A stretch of 21,096 nucleotides of DNA from an uncultured Synechococcus sp. (lineage in GTDB: Bacteria > Cyanobacteriota > Cyanobacteriia > PCC-6307 > Cyanobiaceae): positions 1-21,096 of the forward strand of contig CAJWAH010000004.1 of NCBI GenBank assembly GCA_913020095.1, written 5' to 3'. Position 1 is the stretch's first letter. The number at the start of each line of letters is the position of its first letter. Below, piece after piece: positions 1 to 7,566 of this stretch. The notes beneath the pieces are model-generated. The model did no database searches, was not told where the DNA came from, and worked only from the letters and a program-made list of their open reading frames with translations. Both the position numbers and the translations under genes were made by a program.

Positions 1-854
1 TCAAGCGACTGAATCACAGCGGCAACCGGTTGCTCAACCTGGGGCGCTGGATCCAACACTTCGGCCTCCACGGTGGGCAGCTCATCGCTGTTGGGCTCCT
101 CTTCTGAGCTGGCAGCGATGGTTTCCGGCTCAGTGTCTGCCTCTGCGTTGGCTTCGATCTCGATCTCGGGTTCGGGCTCGGCTGTGAGTTCTGGTTCTGC
201 TTCCGCCTCAGGATCAACCTCGCTGGTGGCCTCAACCTCCACCGTGAGCTCGGCGGCTGGCTCGTCCGCAGGCTCTGGCTCCAGCTCGGGTTCGGGTTCT
301 GGCTCTGCTTCAGGCTCGGGAACGACTTCGGCGCTGATCTCGGCAGCTTCCTCGCTGCTTCCCGCATCGGCGCTGGGGTCTGTGGTGGTGGGCTCGGTTT
401 CGGTGGGCGTGGCTTCGCCAGTGGCATCAGCGCGCACCCAGCGCTTGCTGACTTCGGGTTTCTTGAGCCGTTCTTGCAGCCAGCTCGCAATGATTCCGCC
501 AGCAGCTAGGAGCTTGGCCGCGGCACCACGCAACTGCTCCAGTTGCTGCGTCCAATAGCTGGTTTCGCTGAAGCGCTGCTGCTGGGCCGGCTCAAGAGCC
601 CCCCAGCGCTGCTGCCCAACTTCTGATCCCAGACGGCCGATTAACAAGCCACCGCAGAGCACACCCAGCATCGGAGCGCCGGTGAGCCTGTCGGATGCCG
701 TCACCAGCACCAGGCCCAGAAGCAACACCACAGCAGCCCAAAAGCTGTCGCGTGGCCTGGCCAGCTCGCTCGCCACCAGGGGCAGCAGCATCAGCAGCAG
801 CCCGGCGACAAGGGCGAGGGATCCGATCAGAACGGCCAGCACAGACCCTGTCAT
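1..854 (-). CDS. Ycf66-like membrane protein with long acidic Pro/Glu tail (partial, 3' end outside window)
   Basis: The frame opens at an ATG (854-852) and is still open at base 1, giving at least 284 residues. The N-terminus has two hydrophobic segments (about residues 4-27 and 39-53) with the pattern SELARPRDSFWAAVVLLLG between them. This resembles the N-terminal domain of the chloroplast/cyanobacterial Ycf66 family, a membrane protein of unknown function. A short amphipathic region with SWLQERLKKPEVSKRW follows. From about residue 150 the chain is low complexity, dominated by Glu, Pro, Ala and Thr with EPEPEPELEPEP-type runs, so it is probably a disordered, strongly acidic extension. It starts 38 bp from tRNA-Leu on the other strand, so the short gap must hold both promoters. 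The membrane topology and tail are seen directly. The Ycf66 assignment is from remembered family patterns and is moderately certain; it could be another two-helix thylakoid or envelope protein. Confidence 0.6.
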   Translation of the reverse strand, partial: MTGSVLAVLIGSLALVAGLLLMLLPLVASELARPRDSFWAAVVLLLGLVLVTASDRLTGAPMLGVLCGGLLIGRLGSEVGQQRWGALEPAQQQRFSETSYWTQQLEQLRGAAAKLLAAGGIIASWLQERLKKPEVSKRWVRADATGEATPTETEPTTTDPSADAGSSEEAAEISAEVVPEPEAEPEPEPELEPEPADEPAAELTVEVEATSEVDPEAEAEPELTAEPEPEIEIEANAEADTEPETIAASSEEEPNSDELPTVEAEVLDPAPQVEQPVAAVIQSL

Positions 855-892
855 GACTGGCCACATTCAAGCGCTGCCTACAGTTGTCGTCT

Positions 893-974
893 GCCCACCT
901 GGCGGAATTGGTAGACGCGCTGGTTTTAGGTACCAGTGGCCTCGGTCGTGGGGGTTCAAGTCCCCCGGTGGGCA
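893..974 (+). tRNA. tRNA-Leu (anticodon UAG)
   Basis: The sequence folds as a class II tRNA. The 7-bp acceptor stem is GCCCACC (893-899) with GGTGGGC (967-973), and the discriminator is A974. The anticodon arm is CTGGT / TTTAGGT / ACCAG, with TAG at 927-929. There is an extended variable arm, and the T arm is GGGGG-TTCAAGT-CCCCC. The 82-nt length and long variable arm fit leucine. CCA is not encoded. It would read CUA and probably other CUN codons. Confidence 0.97.
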
Positions 975-1048
975 CTTCCGCAATCAATTGGAACTGGGCC
1001 TGACCCAGCTCCCATCGTGTCCATGGTTGGGACTCGTAAGACCCAGCC

Positions 1049-1651
1049 ATGGTGTTTCGGGCTCTGGCGGTATCGATTGCAGTGGTTGGTGCCCTGGCTT
1101 CGGCCGTTCCGGTGGCCCAAGGCACAGCGCGGGAAGCCTTCCACCAGTGGGGCCCTCAGATCAGCGCTGCGCCCGTTCCGGCGCGCTGGGGGCAGGTGCA
1201 AGAGCTCGAGCAGGTGTTGGCCCTGCAAGGTGTTCCGGTGGAGTACCGCGACAACTGCCCTGCCGGTCTTGAGGGCCTCTACGACCCGCGGCAGAACAAG
1301 GTGTTGATGTGCACCAACACCATGCCGGACCGATCAGCCAACTACTGGAACACCCTGGCCCACGAGTCGGTCCACGTGATGCAGGTGTGCCGCAATGCCA
1401 GCCCTCTCTCCATGGGCTTGAAGGGCATTCAGCGCGAAATGCTCGAGGACACGCCGCAGCAGGAAAAGATGTACATCCTCTCGGCCTACCCACCTGAGCA
1501 GCGTTTGTTTGAGCTGGAGGCCCGCTGGGTGGCCAACAATTTCGAGCCGCCTGCGGTGATCAACCTGCTCAAGGACAGCTGCATGGCGGCGGCCAACCGC
1601 CCCGCCACCCAGAGTTTGCTGCCGGCGTTGCTGAGCAAGACCAACCTCTGA
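1049..1651 (+). CDS. Exported HExxH-motif protein, putative zinc metallopeptidase
   Basis: This is a 200-residue protein. Residues 1-25 are a clear signal sequence (MVFRALAVSIAVVGALASAV, cleavage possible after PVAQG), so the mature protein is periplasmic or lumenal. HESVH at residues 105-109 is an HExxH zinc motif in a helix-like context (NTLAHESVHVMQ). FELEAR at 154-159 supplies glutamates that could be the third ligand, as in gluzincins. Cys70, Cys88, Cys114 and Cys178 could form two disulfides outside the cytoplasm. No propeptide or other domain is visible, and I do not recognise a named family. The gene follows tRNA-Leu by 74 bp and precedes crtR by 53 bp on the same strand. The ATG is preferred because it directly precedes the signal peptide; no good Shine-Dalgarno is visible. 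Peptidase activity is inferred from the motif only. Confidence 0.75.
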   Translation: MVFRALAVSIAVVGALASAVPVAQGTAREAFHQWGPQISAAPVPARWGQVQELEQVLALQGVPVEYRDNCPAGLEGLYDPRQNKVLMCTNTMPDRSANYWNTLAHESVHVMQVCRNASPLSMGLKGIQREMLEDTPQQEKMYILSAYPPEQRLFELEARWVANNFEPPAVINLLKDSCMAAANRPATQSLLPALLSKTNL

Positions 1652-1688
1652 TCAGGGCTTTTCCCTAGGCTGACGCGGTTCTTAGGTC

Positions 1689-1694
1689 AGGAGG
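1689..1694 (+). promoter_or_regulatory. Ribosome binding site of crtR (AGGAGG)
   Basis: A perfect AGGAGG lies 10 nt before the GTG at 1705. It decides in favour of that non-ATG start, since no in-frame ATG occurs near it and the protein N-terminus has family-like length. Confidence 0.75.
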
Positions 1695-1704
1695 TTCGGC
1701 AGCA

Positions 1705-2724
1705 GTGACGGCAACCCCTGTCCGGACCTCGCCTCTGGCATCAGGAGCGGCTGAGCGCCTCGCTGTGAGCTCGGTGCCCCGCCATTTCGTTGAACCGCCA
1801 GCGGCGCTCAACCCCACCGTTGGCCTGTTCCTGGGTGGTTATGCCCTGGCGGCGCTCACCATTTGGGGCTGGTTTGTGGGCCAGTGGCCCTTGCCCTTGC
1901 TGGTGCTGATTGGCTTTTTGGCCCTGCACCTCGAGGGCACCGTGATTCACGATGCCTGCCATAACGCCGCCCATCCCAACCGCTTTTGGAATGCGGTGAT
2001 GGGCCATGGCGCTGCGCTGCTGCTGGGCTTCAGTTACCCGGTGTTCACGCGGGTGCACCTGCAGCACCACGCCCACGTCAACGACCCCAAGCACGATCCC
2101 GACCACATCGTCTCCACCTTTGGACCGCTGTGGTTGATTGCCCCGCGCTTCTTCTATCACGAGTATTTCTTCTTCCAGCGCCGGCTCTGGCGCCGTTATG
2201 AGCTCTTTGAATGGGCGTTGGCCCGCACCATCTTTGTGCTGATCATCGTGGGGGCAGCCCGTGGTGGCTTCCTGCCGTTCATCTTCAACTGTTGGTTTGC
2301 CCCGGCCCTGTTGGTGGGCGTCACCTTGGGCTTGTTCTTCGATTATTTGCCCCACCGGCCGTTTGATTCACGCAACCGCTGGACCAATGCCCGCGTGTAT
2401 CCGGGCAACACCATGAATCTGCTGATCATGGGGCAGAACTACCACCTGGTTCACCACCTCTGGCCCTCCATTCCCTGGTTCCAATACCAAGCGGCGTACC
2501 AGGCCACCAAGCCTCTGCTGGATCGCAAGGGTTCACCTCAGCGGTTAGGGATCTTCGAGACCCTGCACGACTGCGGCAACTTCTTCTACGACGTGTTGCT
2601 TGGCATCCGCAGCCACAGCCGCACGCGCTCCAAACTGCGTTGGGTCGCCCACTTTGTGCCTGGTTTTCAGAACCGCCGGCGCGTGATTGGTCTGCTGCAC
2701 CGCACCAGCGTCGGCCCCCGCTGA
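1705..2724 (+). CDS. crtR: Beta-carotene hydroxylase, CrtR type
   Basis: This is a 339-residue membrane di-iron hydroxylase of the fatty-acid-desaturase superfamily. Three histidine clusters are present: HDACH at 82-86 (followed by His90), HLQHH at 118-122 and HLVHH at 247-251. Hydrophobic segments lie at about 40-75, 100-112 and 172-212. In cyanobacteria CrtR adds hydroxyl groups to the beta-rings of beta-carotene to make zeaxanthin, and in some species acts on myxoxanthophyll or deoxymyxol precursors. Picocyanobacteria are rich in zeaxanthin, which fits. The start is GTG with a strong Shine-Dalgarno. The N-terminus of about 35 residues before the first membrane span is Ala/Ser/Pro-rich and probably not conserved. 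The stop is one base from the stop of convergent gatC, so the two transcripts must overlap or end inside coding DNA. The related ketolase CrtW is less likely given the sequence around the boxes. Confidence 0.9.
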   Translation: MTATPVRTSPLASGAAERLAVSSVPRHFVEPPAALNPTVGLFLGGYALAALTIWGWFVGQWPLPLLVLIGFLALHLEGTVIHDACHNAAHPNRFWNAVMGHGAALLLGFSYPVFTRVHLQHHAHVNDPKHDPDHIVSTFGPLWLIAPRFFYHEYFFFQRRLWRRYELFEWALARTIFVLIIVGAARGGFLPFIFNCWFAPALLVGVTLGLFFDYLPHRPFDSRNRWTNARVYPGNTMNLLIMGQNYHLVHHLWPSIPWFQYQAAYQATKPLLDRKGSPQRLGIFETLHDCGNFFYDVLLGIRSHSRTRSKLRWVAHFVPGFQNRRRVIGLLHRTSVGPR

Positions 2725-2725
2725 C

Positions 2726-3019
2726 TCAGCTGTTCAGGATTCGCGGCACCCGGAAGAAATCACCTTCCCGCTGAGGGGCTTGGTTGAGCAGCTCTTCGCG
2801 CACCGGTGTGGGTTCAACCCCGTCTTCGCGGGTGACATTGACCACTTCCACTGCTCGGGTTGTGGGCGGCAAGCCCTCGGTGTCGATGGCTTCGAGCTGA
2901 GCCACAAACTCAAGAATGCGCTCGAGCTGCGGCGTGAAGGTGGCGATGCTGTCCTCTGGCAGATCAAGCCGCGCCAGTTGGGCCACCTTGCGCACGTCGT
3001 CGGCGGAGATGTGGCTCAT
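2726..3019 (-). CDS. gatC: Aspartyl/glutamyl-tRNA(Asn/Gln) amidotransferase subunit C
   Basis: The 97-residue product has the typical GatC length and pattern: [17 protein letters not shown] at the N-terminus, a central helix ([18 protein letters not shown]) and the terminal [11 protein letters not shown] signature. GatC is the small subunit of the GatCAB amidotransferase. It wraps around GatA and stabilises its contact with GatB, which converts mischarged Glu-tRNA(Gln) (and Asp-tRNA(Asn)) to the amidated forms. Cyanobacteria generally depend on this route for Gln-tRNA. gatA and gatB are not in the window, as is common when gat genes are dispersed. Its ATG overlaps the stop of the upstream creatininase-family gene by four bases (ATGA), suggesting translational coupling. 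Confidence 0.95.
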   Translation of the reverse strand: MSHISADDVRKVAQLARLDLPEDSIATFTPQLERILEFVAQLEAIDTEGLPPTTRAVEVVNVTREDGVEPTPVREELLNQAPQREGDFFRVPRILNS

Positions 3020-3786
3020 GGGGCGTCGCTGGCCAGAAACTGCTCCAGATCCTTGCAGAGCGCCGTGGCAGCCAGGTCCAAGAAGCGTTCGCCGTGATCG
3101 GCCTTGGCCAGATAGGGGTCAGACCCCATACGGCCATCGGGGTGGCGCCGGCGGAAATCATCGGGGCCGTGGATGGGGCCAGCGGGTGCTGGCTCAGGCA
3201 GGGGCCGCTGCAGATCTTGCAGGCTTGGCTCCAAATGCAGGGTGAGGGCGATTTCGCTGGGGGTGGCGTGATGCCCCTCGCGGTTTCCGTAGAGGCTGCG
3301 GGCTTCCTGCATCACCGGGCCAGCCATGAACCAATTGGCCATGCGGCATTGGAGCTTGGGGGCCACGGGGAGTTGGCGCCGGCGCGCCTCGCCATAGGCC
3401 TCGGCAAAGGCGGCCCGCCCGGTGGCGATGTTGCCGCCATGGCCATTGATCACAAAGACCCGTTCAAAGCCATGGGTGGCGAGGGAGAGCACCACATCCC
3501 GCAGCACCGCCAGCAGCGTGCTGGGCTGCAGGCTCACGGTGCCGGCAAAGCCGAGGTGGTGCTCAGCCATGCCAAAGGCTTGAGCCGGAGTCACCAGAAC
3601 TCCACTGCGGCGACCCACTTCCAGCGCCACCGCTTCAGCGGTGAGGGCATCGGTGCCAATGGCTCCGGTTGGCCCGTGCTGCTCGGTGGAGCCGAGGGGC
3701 ACGATCACCCCTTTGCAGCGGTCTAAATAGGCCTCCACCTCAGGCCAGCTGCGCAGCTGCAGCCGGATCGCTTCGGTTGTGGTCAT
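3016..3786 (-). CDS. Creatininase-family amidohydrolase
   Basis: The 256-residue product has full family length. Metal-binding residues of the creatininase fold are visible in order: Glu35 and His37 in [10 protein letters not shown], Asp46 in GTDALTAE, His116 in NGHGGN (114-119), and an acidic residue in the HHATPSEIA segment (Glu178) matching the family's later Glu-Thr-Ser region. Members are Mn/Zn amide hydrolases, including creatininase, MftE-type peptidases and formamidopyrimidine deformylases in riboflavin/F420 synthesis. The sequence does not say which substrate applies here, and creatinine itself is unlikely in this organism. The gene is translationally coupled to gatC downstream and lies 3 nt after the stop of the 40-residue membrane gene, so all three probably share a transcript. 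Family assignment is strong; the reaction is unknown. Confidence 0.88.
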   Translation of the reverse strand: MTTTEAIRLQLRSWPEVEAYLDRCKGVIVPLGSTEQHGPTGAIGTDALTAEAVALEVGRRSGVLVTPAQAFGMAEHHLGFAGTVSLQPSTLLAVLRDVVLSLATHGFERVFVINGHGGNIATGRAAFAEAYGEARRRQLPVAPKLQCRMANWFMAGPVMQEARSLYGNREGHHATPSEIALTLHLEPSLQDLQRPLPEPAPAGPIHGPDDFRRRHPDGRMGSDPYLAKADHGERFLDLAATALCKDLEQFLASDAP

Positions 3787-3789
3787 GGC

Positions 3790-3912
3790 TTAGTGGGCGG
3801 TGCCGTTGCCGTCGTAGGCGTCGGTGTCGTAGTAGCCACCGCTCATGCCGAAGAACACCAGCGACACGCTGAACAGGATGGCCAAGGGAATCAGCAGCTG
3901 GGCCAGGGTCAT
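3790..3912 (-). CDS. Small single-span membrane protein (40 aa), unknown function
   Basis: This short frame encodes 40 residues. One hydrophobic helix ([20 protein letters not shown], residues 2-21) is followed by a polar tail rich in Gly, Tyr and Asp ([14 protein letters not shown]). The size and design, a short N-terminus, one helix and a hydrophilic tail, are those of thylakoid small subunits (photosystem, cytochrome b6f, NDH-1). I cannot match it to PsaM, PsbM, PetN, Psb30 or NdhP. It sits 3 nt upstream of the creatininase-family start and reads in the same direction, so it probably leads that transcript. No Shine-Dalgarno is obvious. The TAA stop, the helix and the tight packing support it being real. 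What it binds is not visible. Confidence 0.7.
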   Translation of the reverse strand: MTLAQLLIPLAILFSVSLVFFGMSGGYYDTDAYDGNGTAH

Positions 3913-3962
3913 GGGCTGGTGCGCCGAATGGGTGTAAGACCAGTCTGGCGGCTTCTGGCCTG

Positions 3963-4532
3963 GTGCGAGCTCTTTCTTCCAGCTTTTTTGCGCGCCCCGC
4001 GGAGGTGGTGGGCCCTGAGCTGATCGGCTGCCGCTTGGTCAAACGCCAAACAGGCGGCAGCCTGCTGTGGGGGGTGGTGGTGGAAACGGAGGCCTATTCC
4101 CAAGCGGAGCCCGCTTGCCATGGCTTCCGCAGCCGCACCAAACGCAATGCCACCTTGTTTGGCCCGCCGGGCCATTGGTACGTCTATCTCACCTATGGCA
4201 TCCACCACTGCGTGAATGTGGTCACAGACCGCGATGACTGGGCCAATGGGGTGTTGCTGCGCGCCATCGCGTTGCCCACAGAGCCGCCGCGGATCGCGGC
4301 AGGCCCTGGATTGTTGGCGCGCCGATTCGGGATTGATCTGAGCCACAACGCTCAACCGGTGGCGGAAGACACCGGCTTGTGGCTGAGCGAAGCGTCAGGG
4401 CCACCCGGTGTGTTGGTTGAGAGCGCCCGAGTTGGCATCAAGCAGGGGCTGGATCTGCCCTGGCGCTGGATGTTGGCGGGACATCCGAGTCTCAGCAAAC
4501 CGGTGGTGCCGCTGCAGCCCAGATCAGATTGA
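3963..4532 (+). CDS. 3-methyladenine DNA glycosylase (AAG/MPG family)
   Basis: The 189-residue product has the usual length for the bacterial AAG-type alkyladenine glycosylase. Key blocks are VVVETEAY (38-45), containing the glutamate that activates the hydrolytic water, the [20 protein letters not shown] block (62-81; family pattern MF..pG..YVYliYGmH), and CVNVVTD (83-89). These enzymes excise 3-methyladenine, hypoxanthine and related lesions and leave an abasic site for base excision repair. The start is GTG at 3963; no in-frame ATG lies near the family's N-terminal block. It is divergent from the 40-residue membrane gene across 50 bp. Its TGA is 9 nt before the probable pyrB TTG in the same frame, so the two genes are very likely co-transcribed. 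The final 30 residues ([13 protein letters not shown] end) are ordinary. Confidence 0.93.
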   Translation: MRALSSSFFARPAEVVGPELIGCRLVKRQTGGSLLWGVVVETEAYSQAEPACHGFRSRTKRNATLFGPPGHWYVYLTYGIHHCVNVVTDRDDWANGVLLRAIALPTEPPRIAAGPGLLARRFGIDLSHNAQPVAEDTGLWLSEASGPPGVLVESARVGIKQGLDLPWRWMLAGHPSLSKPVVPLQPRSD

Positions 4533-4541
4533 ACCCTTACT

Positions 4542-5606
4542 TTGGAGGTGATCGCCCGTCCTCCCCTGAGCCGCTGGAGCTACCGCCATGTGCTCGACCT
4601 GGCTGCCTTCAGCCAGGAGGACTACGCCACCGTGCTGGAACTCGCCAATCGCTTTCGGGCCTTGCCCATGAGTGGCCCCCGGCGTTTGCCTGCTCTGCAG
4701 GGCCGGTTGGTGACAACGCTGTTTTTTGAGCCCAGCACGCGCACACGCAGCAGTTTTGAGTTGGCGGCGCGGCGCTTGTCGGCTGATGTGCAGAGCTTTT
4801 CGCCAGCCAGCAGCGCTTTAGCCAAAGGCGAAAGCCTGCTCGATACCGCCCGCACCTATGTGGCCATGGGGGCCGATGTGTTGGTGGTGCGCCACCGTTG
4901 CGCTGGCGTGCCGGCTGAGTTGGCCAGAGATCTTGAGGCGGCTGGCTGCCGCACAGCCGTGCTCAATGCCGGTGATGGCTTGCATAGCCACCCCAGCCAA
5001 GCCCTGCTGGATCTCTTCACCCTGGCGCGCCATTTCAACCCGGAAACCCCCACGCTTGAGGCGCTAGCCGGCAAGCGGATTGTGATTGTTGGCGACGTGC
5101 TGCATTCCCGTGTCGCCCGCTCCAACCTGTGGTCGCTCACCGCCTGTGGTGTGGATGTGGTGCTCTGTGGCCCAGCGAGCCTGTTGCCCGATGCCTTTGC
5201 CCAGTTCACCCACGCGCCCCCGCCCGGTCAGGCGCAGGATCTGGTTGCGCAGCGCGGCAGTTTGCGCATTGAACGTGATCTCGATCGTGCCCTCGAGGGT
5301 GCTGATGCGGTGATGACCCTGCGCTTGCAGCAGGAGCGCATGAAGGAGCAGTTGATCACCAGCCTGGAGGCCTACCACCAGCGCTACGGACTCAGCCACC
5401 GCCGGCTGGAGCGCTGCGGCAAGCCGGTGCCTGTGCTGCATCCCGGACCAGTGAATCGCGGCGTTGAGCTCAGCGGAGAGCTGCTCGATGACCCCAGCCG
5501 TTCGCTGGTGGAAGAGCAGGTGCGCAACGGGATTCCGGTGCGCATGGCCCTGCTTTATCTGATGGCAGCCAGTGAGCCCGCCAGCTCAGCTGCTGGATTG
5601 AGCTGA
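4542..5606 (+). CDS. pyrB: Aspartate carbamoyltransferase catalytic chain
   Basis: This enzyme catalyses the committed step of pyrimidine synthesis (carbamoyl phosphate + aspartate to carbamoyl-aspartate). Counted from the [16 protein letters not shown] (61-73) is the carbamoyl phosphate loop. ALAKGES (92-98) holds the loop lysine, [13 protein letters not shown] (145-157) the middle block, and [12 protein letters not shown] (184-195) the start of the aspartate domain. [12 protein letters not shown] lies near the C-terminus. The length of 354 is typical of unregulated cyanobacterial chains. The start is uncertain: no ATG is in frame after the previous stop (4530-4532), and the candidates are TTG 4542, GTG 4548 and CTG 4566. 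The CTG would give [11 protein letters not shown], the usual beginning of the family. The 3' end overlaps the 3' end of the NADH dehydrogenase gene on the other strand by 21 bp. The enzyme call is secure; the start is not. Confidence 0.95.
   Translation: MEVIARPPLSRWSYRHVLDLAAFSQEDYATVLELANRFRALPMSGPRRLPALQGRLVTTLFFEPSTRTRSSFELAARRLSADVQSFSPASSALAKGESLLDTARTYVAMGADVLVVRHRCAGVPAELARDLEAAGCRTAVLNAGDGLHSHPSQALLDLFTLARHFNPETPTLEALAGKRIVIVGDVLHSRVARSNLWSLTACGVDVVLCGPASLLPDAFAQFTHAPPPGQAQDLVAQRGSLRIERDLDRALEGADAVMTLRLQQERMKEQLITSLEAYHQRYGLSHRRLERCGKPVPVLHPGPVNRGVELSGELLDDPSRSLVEEQVRNGIPVRMALLYLMAASEPASSAAGLS
4544..4553 (+). promoter_or_regulatory. Extended Shine-Dalgarno sequence at the pyrB start
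   Basis: GGAGGTGATC is a full 10-base complement to the 3' tail of bacterial 16S rRNA. It overlaps the TTG start candidate itself, so it more naturally serves initiation a few codons downstream, or termination-reinitiation after the glycosylase gene. Confidence 0.55.
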
Positions 5607-7070
5607 GGCCGGCTCGGCGGGGTTTTCCAGGTCGCGGAAGTTCTCCATGGCCTTCTCCATGGTTCCGTCCATTTCGGCAATCGATGGCTCGCTGTGCAGG
5701 CCCATGGGGAAGGGCGCTGAACCCCCTTCCAGCCCCACGTGCTGGCTGGGCATCCCGGTCAGCAACAGCGATCCCCGTTGCCTGGTGAGGATGGCCCAGA
5801 GCCATTTCACCAGCAGTGACAGGCGATTCTCTTCATCGGGCATGAAGGCCAGGTGGGCCACGGCCCACAGCCCCCAGGCCGGGAGGCCCGCCAGCTTGAT
5901 CCCGCGCAGGTCGGCCACGGCGCCGAGGCGACCCAACACCGCCATGCTGCCGAAATCAAACCAGGCAAAGGATTTGTGGCTGCGGCCCTCCAGCTGGGCG
6001 CGAATGTCTTTGGCAACCCAGCCGCCCATCTGCACCGCTGGACCGGCCATGCCCGGCAAGGGTTTGCCATCGGCGGTGTGCTTGTAGCTGCAGAGATCGC
6101 CCACCACGCGGATTTCAGGGTGATTGGGGATGGAGAAATCAGGCTCCACCAGCACCCGCCCGCCGCGGTCCACCTCACAGCCGGTGGCTTCGGCCAGCTT
6201 TTTGCCGAGATGGGAGGCGCGCACACCAGCGGTCCAGAACACGTTGGCCGCCTTGATCGTGCGCTCACCCTCAGGCGTGGTGATCAGCACTTCACCGGGC
6301 ACGATCGACTGAACCCGGCTGTGGAAGCAGAGCTCCACACCCATGTCTTGCAATTGTTTGGCGGCAGCTGCTGAGCAGGCTTCCGGCATGGCCTTGAGCA
6401 GCCGATCGCCGGGGTCCACCACCATGATCCGTGTGGCCCCTGGGTCGAGTTGGTTGAAGTCCTTGGCCATCGAGCGCCGCATCAGCTCGTTGATGGCGCC
6501 GGCCATTTCGCAGCCGGTGGGACCGCCGCCAACCACCACAACCGTTTGTAGAAACGCGCGCTCGTCGCCGTTGGGGGTTTGCTCGGCTTGCTCCAGGGCC
6601 ATTAGCAGCCGGCGGCGAATCTCTTCGGCGTGCTCGAGGATCTTCATCGGCGGGGCAATGCCGCGCCAGTCGTCATGGCCAAAGAAGCTGCTGCCTGATC
6701 CGGTGGCCAGGATCAGGTGGTCATAGGCCATGGCCTTGCCATTGAAGATGACCTGCTTGGCCTCGGTTTGGATCTCGCTGACCTCACCAAGCAGCACCTG
6801 CACATTGCGCTGGGCCCCCACCAATTGGCGCAATGGGGTGGCCACATCGCCGCGGGAGACCAGGCCAGTCGCCACTTGATAGAGCAGCGGTTGGAACAGG
6901 TTGAAGTTGCGCTTGTCGATCAGCGTGACGCGCACATCAGCGCCTTTAAAGGCCTTGCAGGCCTTGATGCCGGCAAATCCACCACCGACGATCACCACAT
7001 GGGGCTTGCCGCGCAGCTCCTCCATCGGAGGCTCGAGTTCAAGAAAGAAACGCTCACGGGTGGCAGTCAT
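5586..7070 (-). CDS. Type II NAD(P)H dehydrogenase (NDH-2)
   Basis: The 494-residue product is a single-subunit flavoprotein that passes electrons from NAD(P)H to quinone without pumping protons. The FAD-binding Rossmann motif is [11 protein letters not shown] (25-35), the second dinucleotide motif for NAD(P)H is [15 protein letters not shown] (177-191), and the C-terminal FAD contact is [10 protein letters not shown] followed by [17 protein letters not shown]-2 landmarks [15 protein letters not shown] and FWTAGVRAS are present. The C-terminal region contains hydrophobic, amphipathic stretches ([27 protein letters not shown]) that attach such enzymes to the membrane. Two-domain architecture matches the cyanobacterial NdbA/B/C group, but I cannot pick the subtype. 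It lies 66 nt downstream of ycf20 on the same strand and may share its promoter. Met16 is an alternative start because residues 1-15 precede the conserved fold. The last 60 residues are poorly conserved. Confidence 0.92.
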   Translation of the reverse strand: MTATRERFFLELEPPMEELRGKPHVVIVGGGFAGIKACKAFKGADVRVTLIDKRNFNLFQPLLYQVATGLVSRGDVATPLRQLVGAQRNVQVLLGEVSEIQTEAKQVIFNGKAMAYDHLILATGSGSSFFGHDDWRGIAPPMKILEHAEEIRRRLLMALEQAEQTPNGDERAFLQTVVVVGGGPTGCEMAGAINELMRRSMAKDFNQLDPGATRIMVVDPGDRLLKAMPEACSAAAAKQLQDMGVELCFHSRVQSIVPGEVLITTPEGERTIKAANVFWTAGVRASHLGKKLAEATGCEVDRGGRVLVEPDFSIPNHPEIRVVGDLCSYKHTADGKPLPGMAGPAVQMGGWVAKDIRAQLEGRSHKSFAWFDFGSMAVLGRLGAVADLRGIKLAGLPAWGLWAVAHLAFMPDEENRLSLLVKWLWAILTRQRGSLLLTGMPSQHVGLEGGSAPFPMGLHSEPSIAEMDGTMEKAMENFRDLENPAEPASAQSSS

Positions 7071-7136
7071 CGGCCCTGGTAGCGATCAACTTCCACAAGG
7101 TATGAACGCTGTTCAATTTCGGCCGCGACGTAGGGA

Positions 7137-7469
7137 TTAAATGCTCGATTTGACGCCTTCGAGCAGCAGGCCATAAACGATTCCCATGCGGGCCATGTCC
7201 AACAGGCCCAGCGGCAGTTTGTCGCCGCCGCGCTTGAGCAGGGGCCGTCGTGCCTTGATGGCGAGTTCTGAGGCGGCCACCACCACCAGGGCTCCGACCG
7301 GGTCGATCACCATCAGCACACCGGCGACCGAGCCGATGCTGACCCCGGCACTGAAGCCGGCCAACAGCACCAGCAGCAGCAGCGAGAAGCGGCGCCATGG
7401 GTTCTCGGCCCATTGGCTGAGGCGGCTGAGCAGCTGCCCGCTGAGCCGGTTGAGTCGCGTCGCTTGCAT
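7137..7469 (-). CDS. ycf20: Ycf20 / DUF565 family membrane protein
   Basis: The 110-residue product carries the family hallmarks: TRLNRLSGQLLSRL near the N-terminus, then NPWRRFSLLLLVLLAGFSAG (about residues 26-45) leading into the first of two hydrophobic segments, the second around 55-72. Ycf20 proteins occur in cyanobacteria and plastids; in algae and plants a homologue has been linked to non-photochemical quenching, while the cyanobacterial role is unclear. I placed the start at the ATG directly before QATRLNRL. The frame is open further upstream to 7814, but that extension is basic, low in family similarity and collides with the divergent YkuD-like gene. It is probably co-transcribed with the downstream NADH dehydrogenase gene. 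An 11-bp direct repeat straddles the start (see findings). Confidence 0.82.
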   Translation of the reverse strand: MQATRLNRLSGQLLSRLSQWAENPWRRFSLLLLVLLAGFSAGVSIGSVAGVLMVIDPVGALVVVAASELAIKARRPLLKRGGDKLPLGLLDMARMGIVYGLLLEGVKSSI

Positions 7470-7566
7470 CGCTTGAGTCGCGTGGGATTCGGTTTGCGCG
7501 CTGTCCTGTTGTTTTCCGCTGGTGAGCGGAAATCCGCGAAGCTCGGCGCCACCTCGAACGTGACCC

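Noticed and set aside
73..558. Serine-rich 161-residue frame on the plus strand
   Set aside because: It is the exact antisense of the acidic Glu/Pro tail of the Ycf66-like gene; Ser/Gly richness is a by-product of that codon pattern.
592..1125. Minus-strand 177-residue frame crossing tRNA-Leu
   Set aside because: It reads through a clear tRNA on the other strand and has no protein-like pattern.
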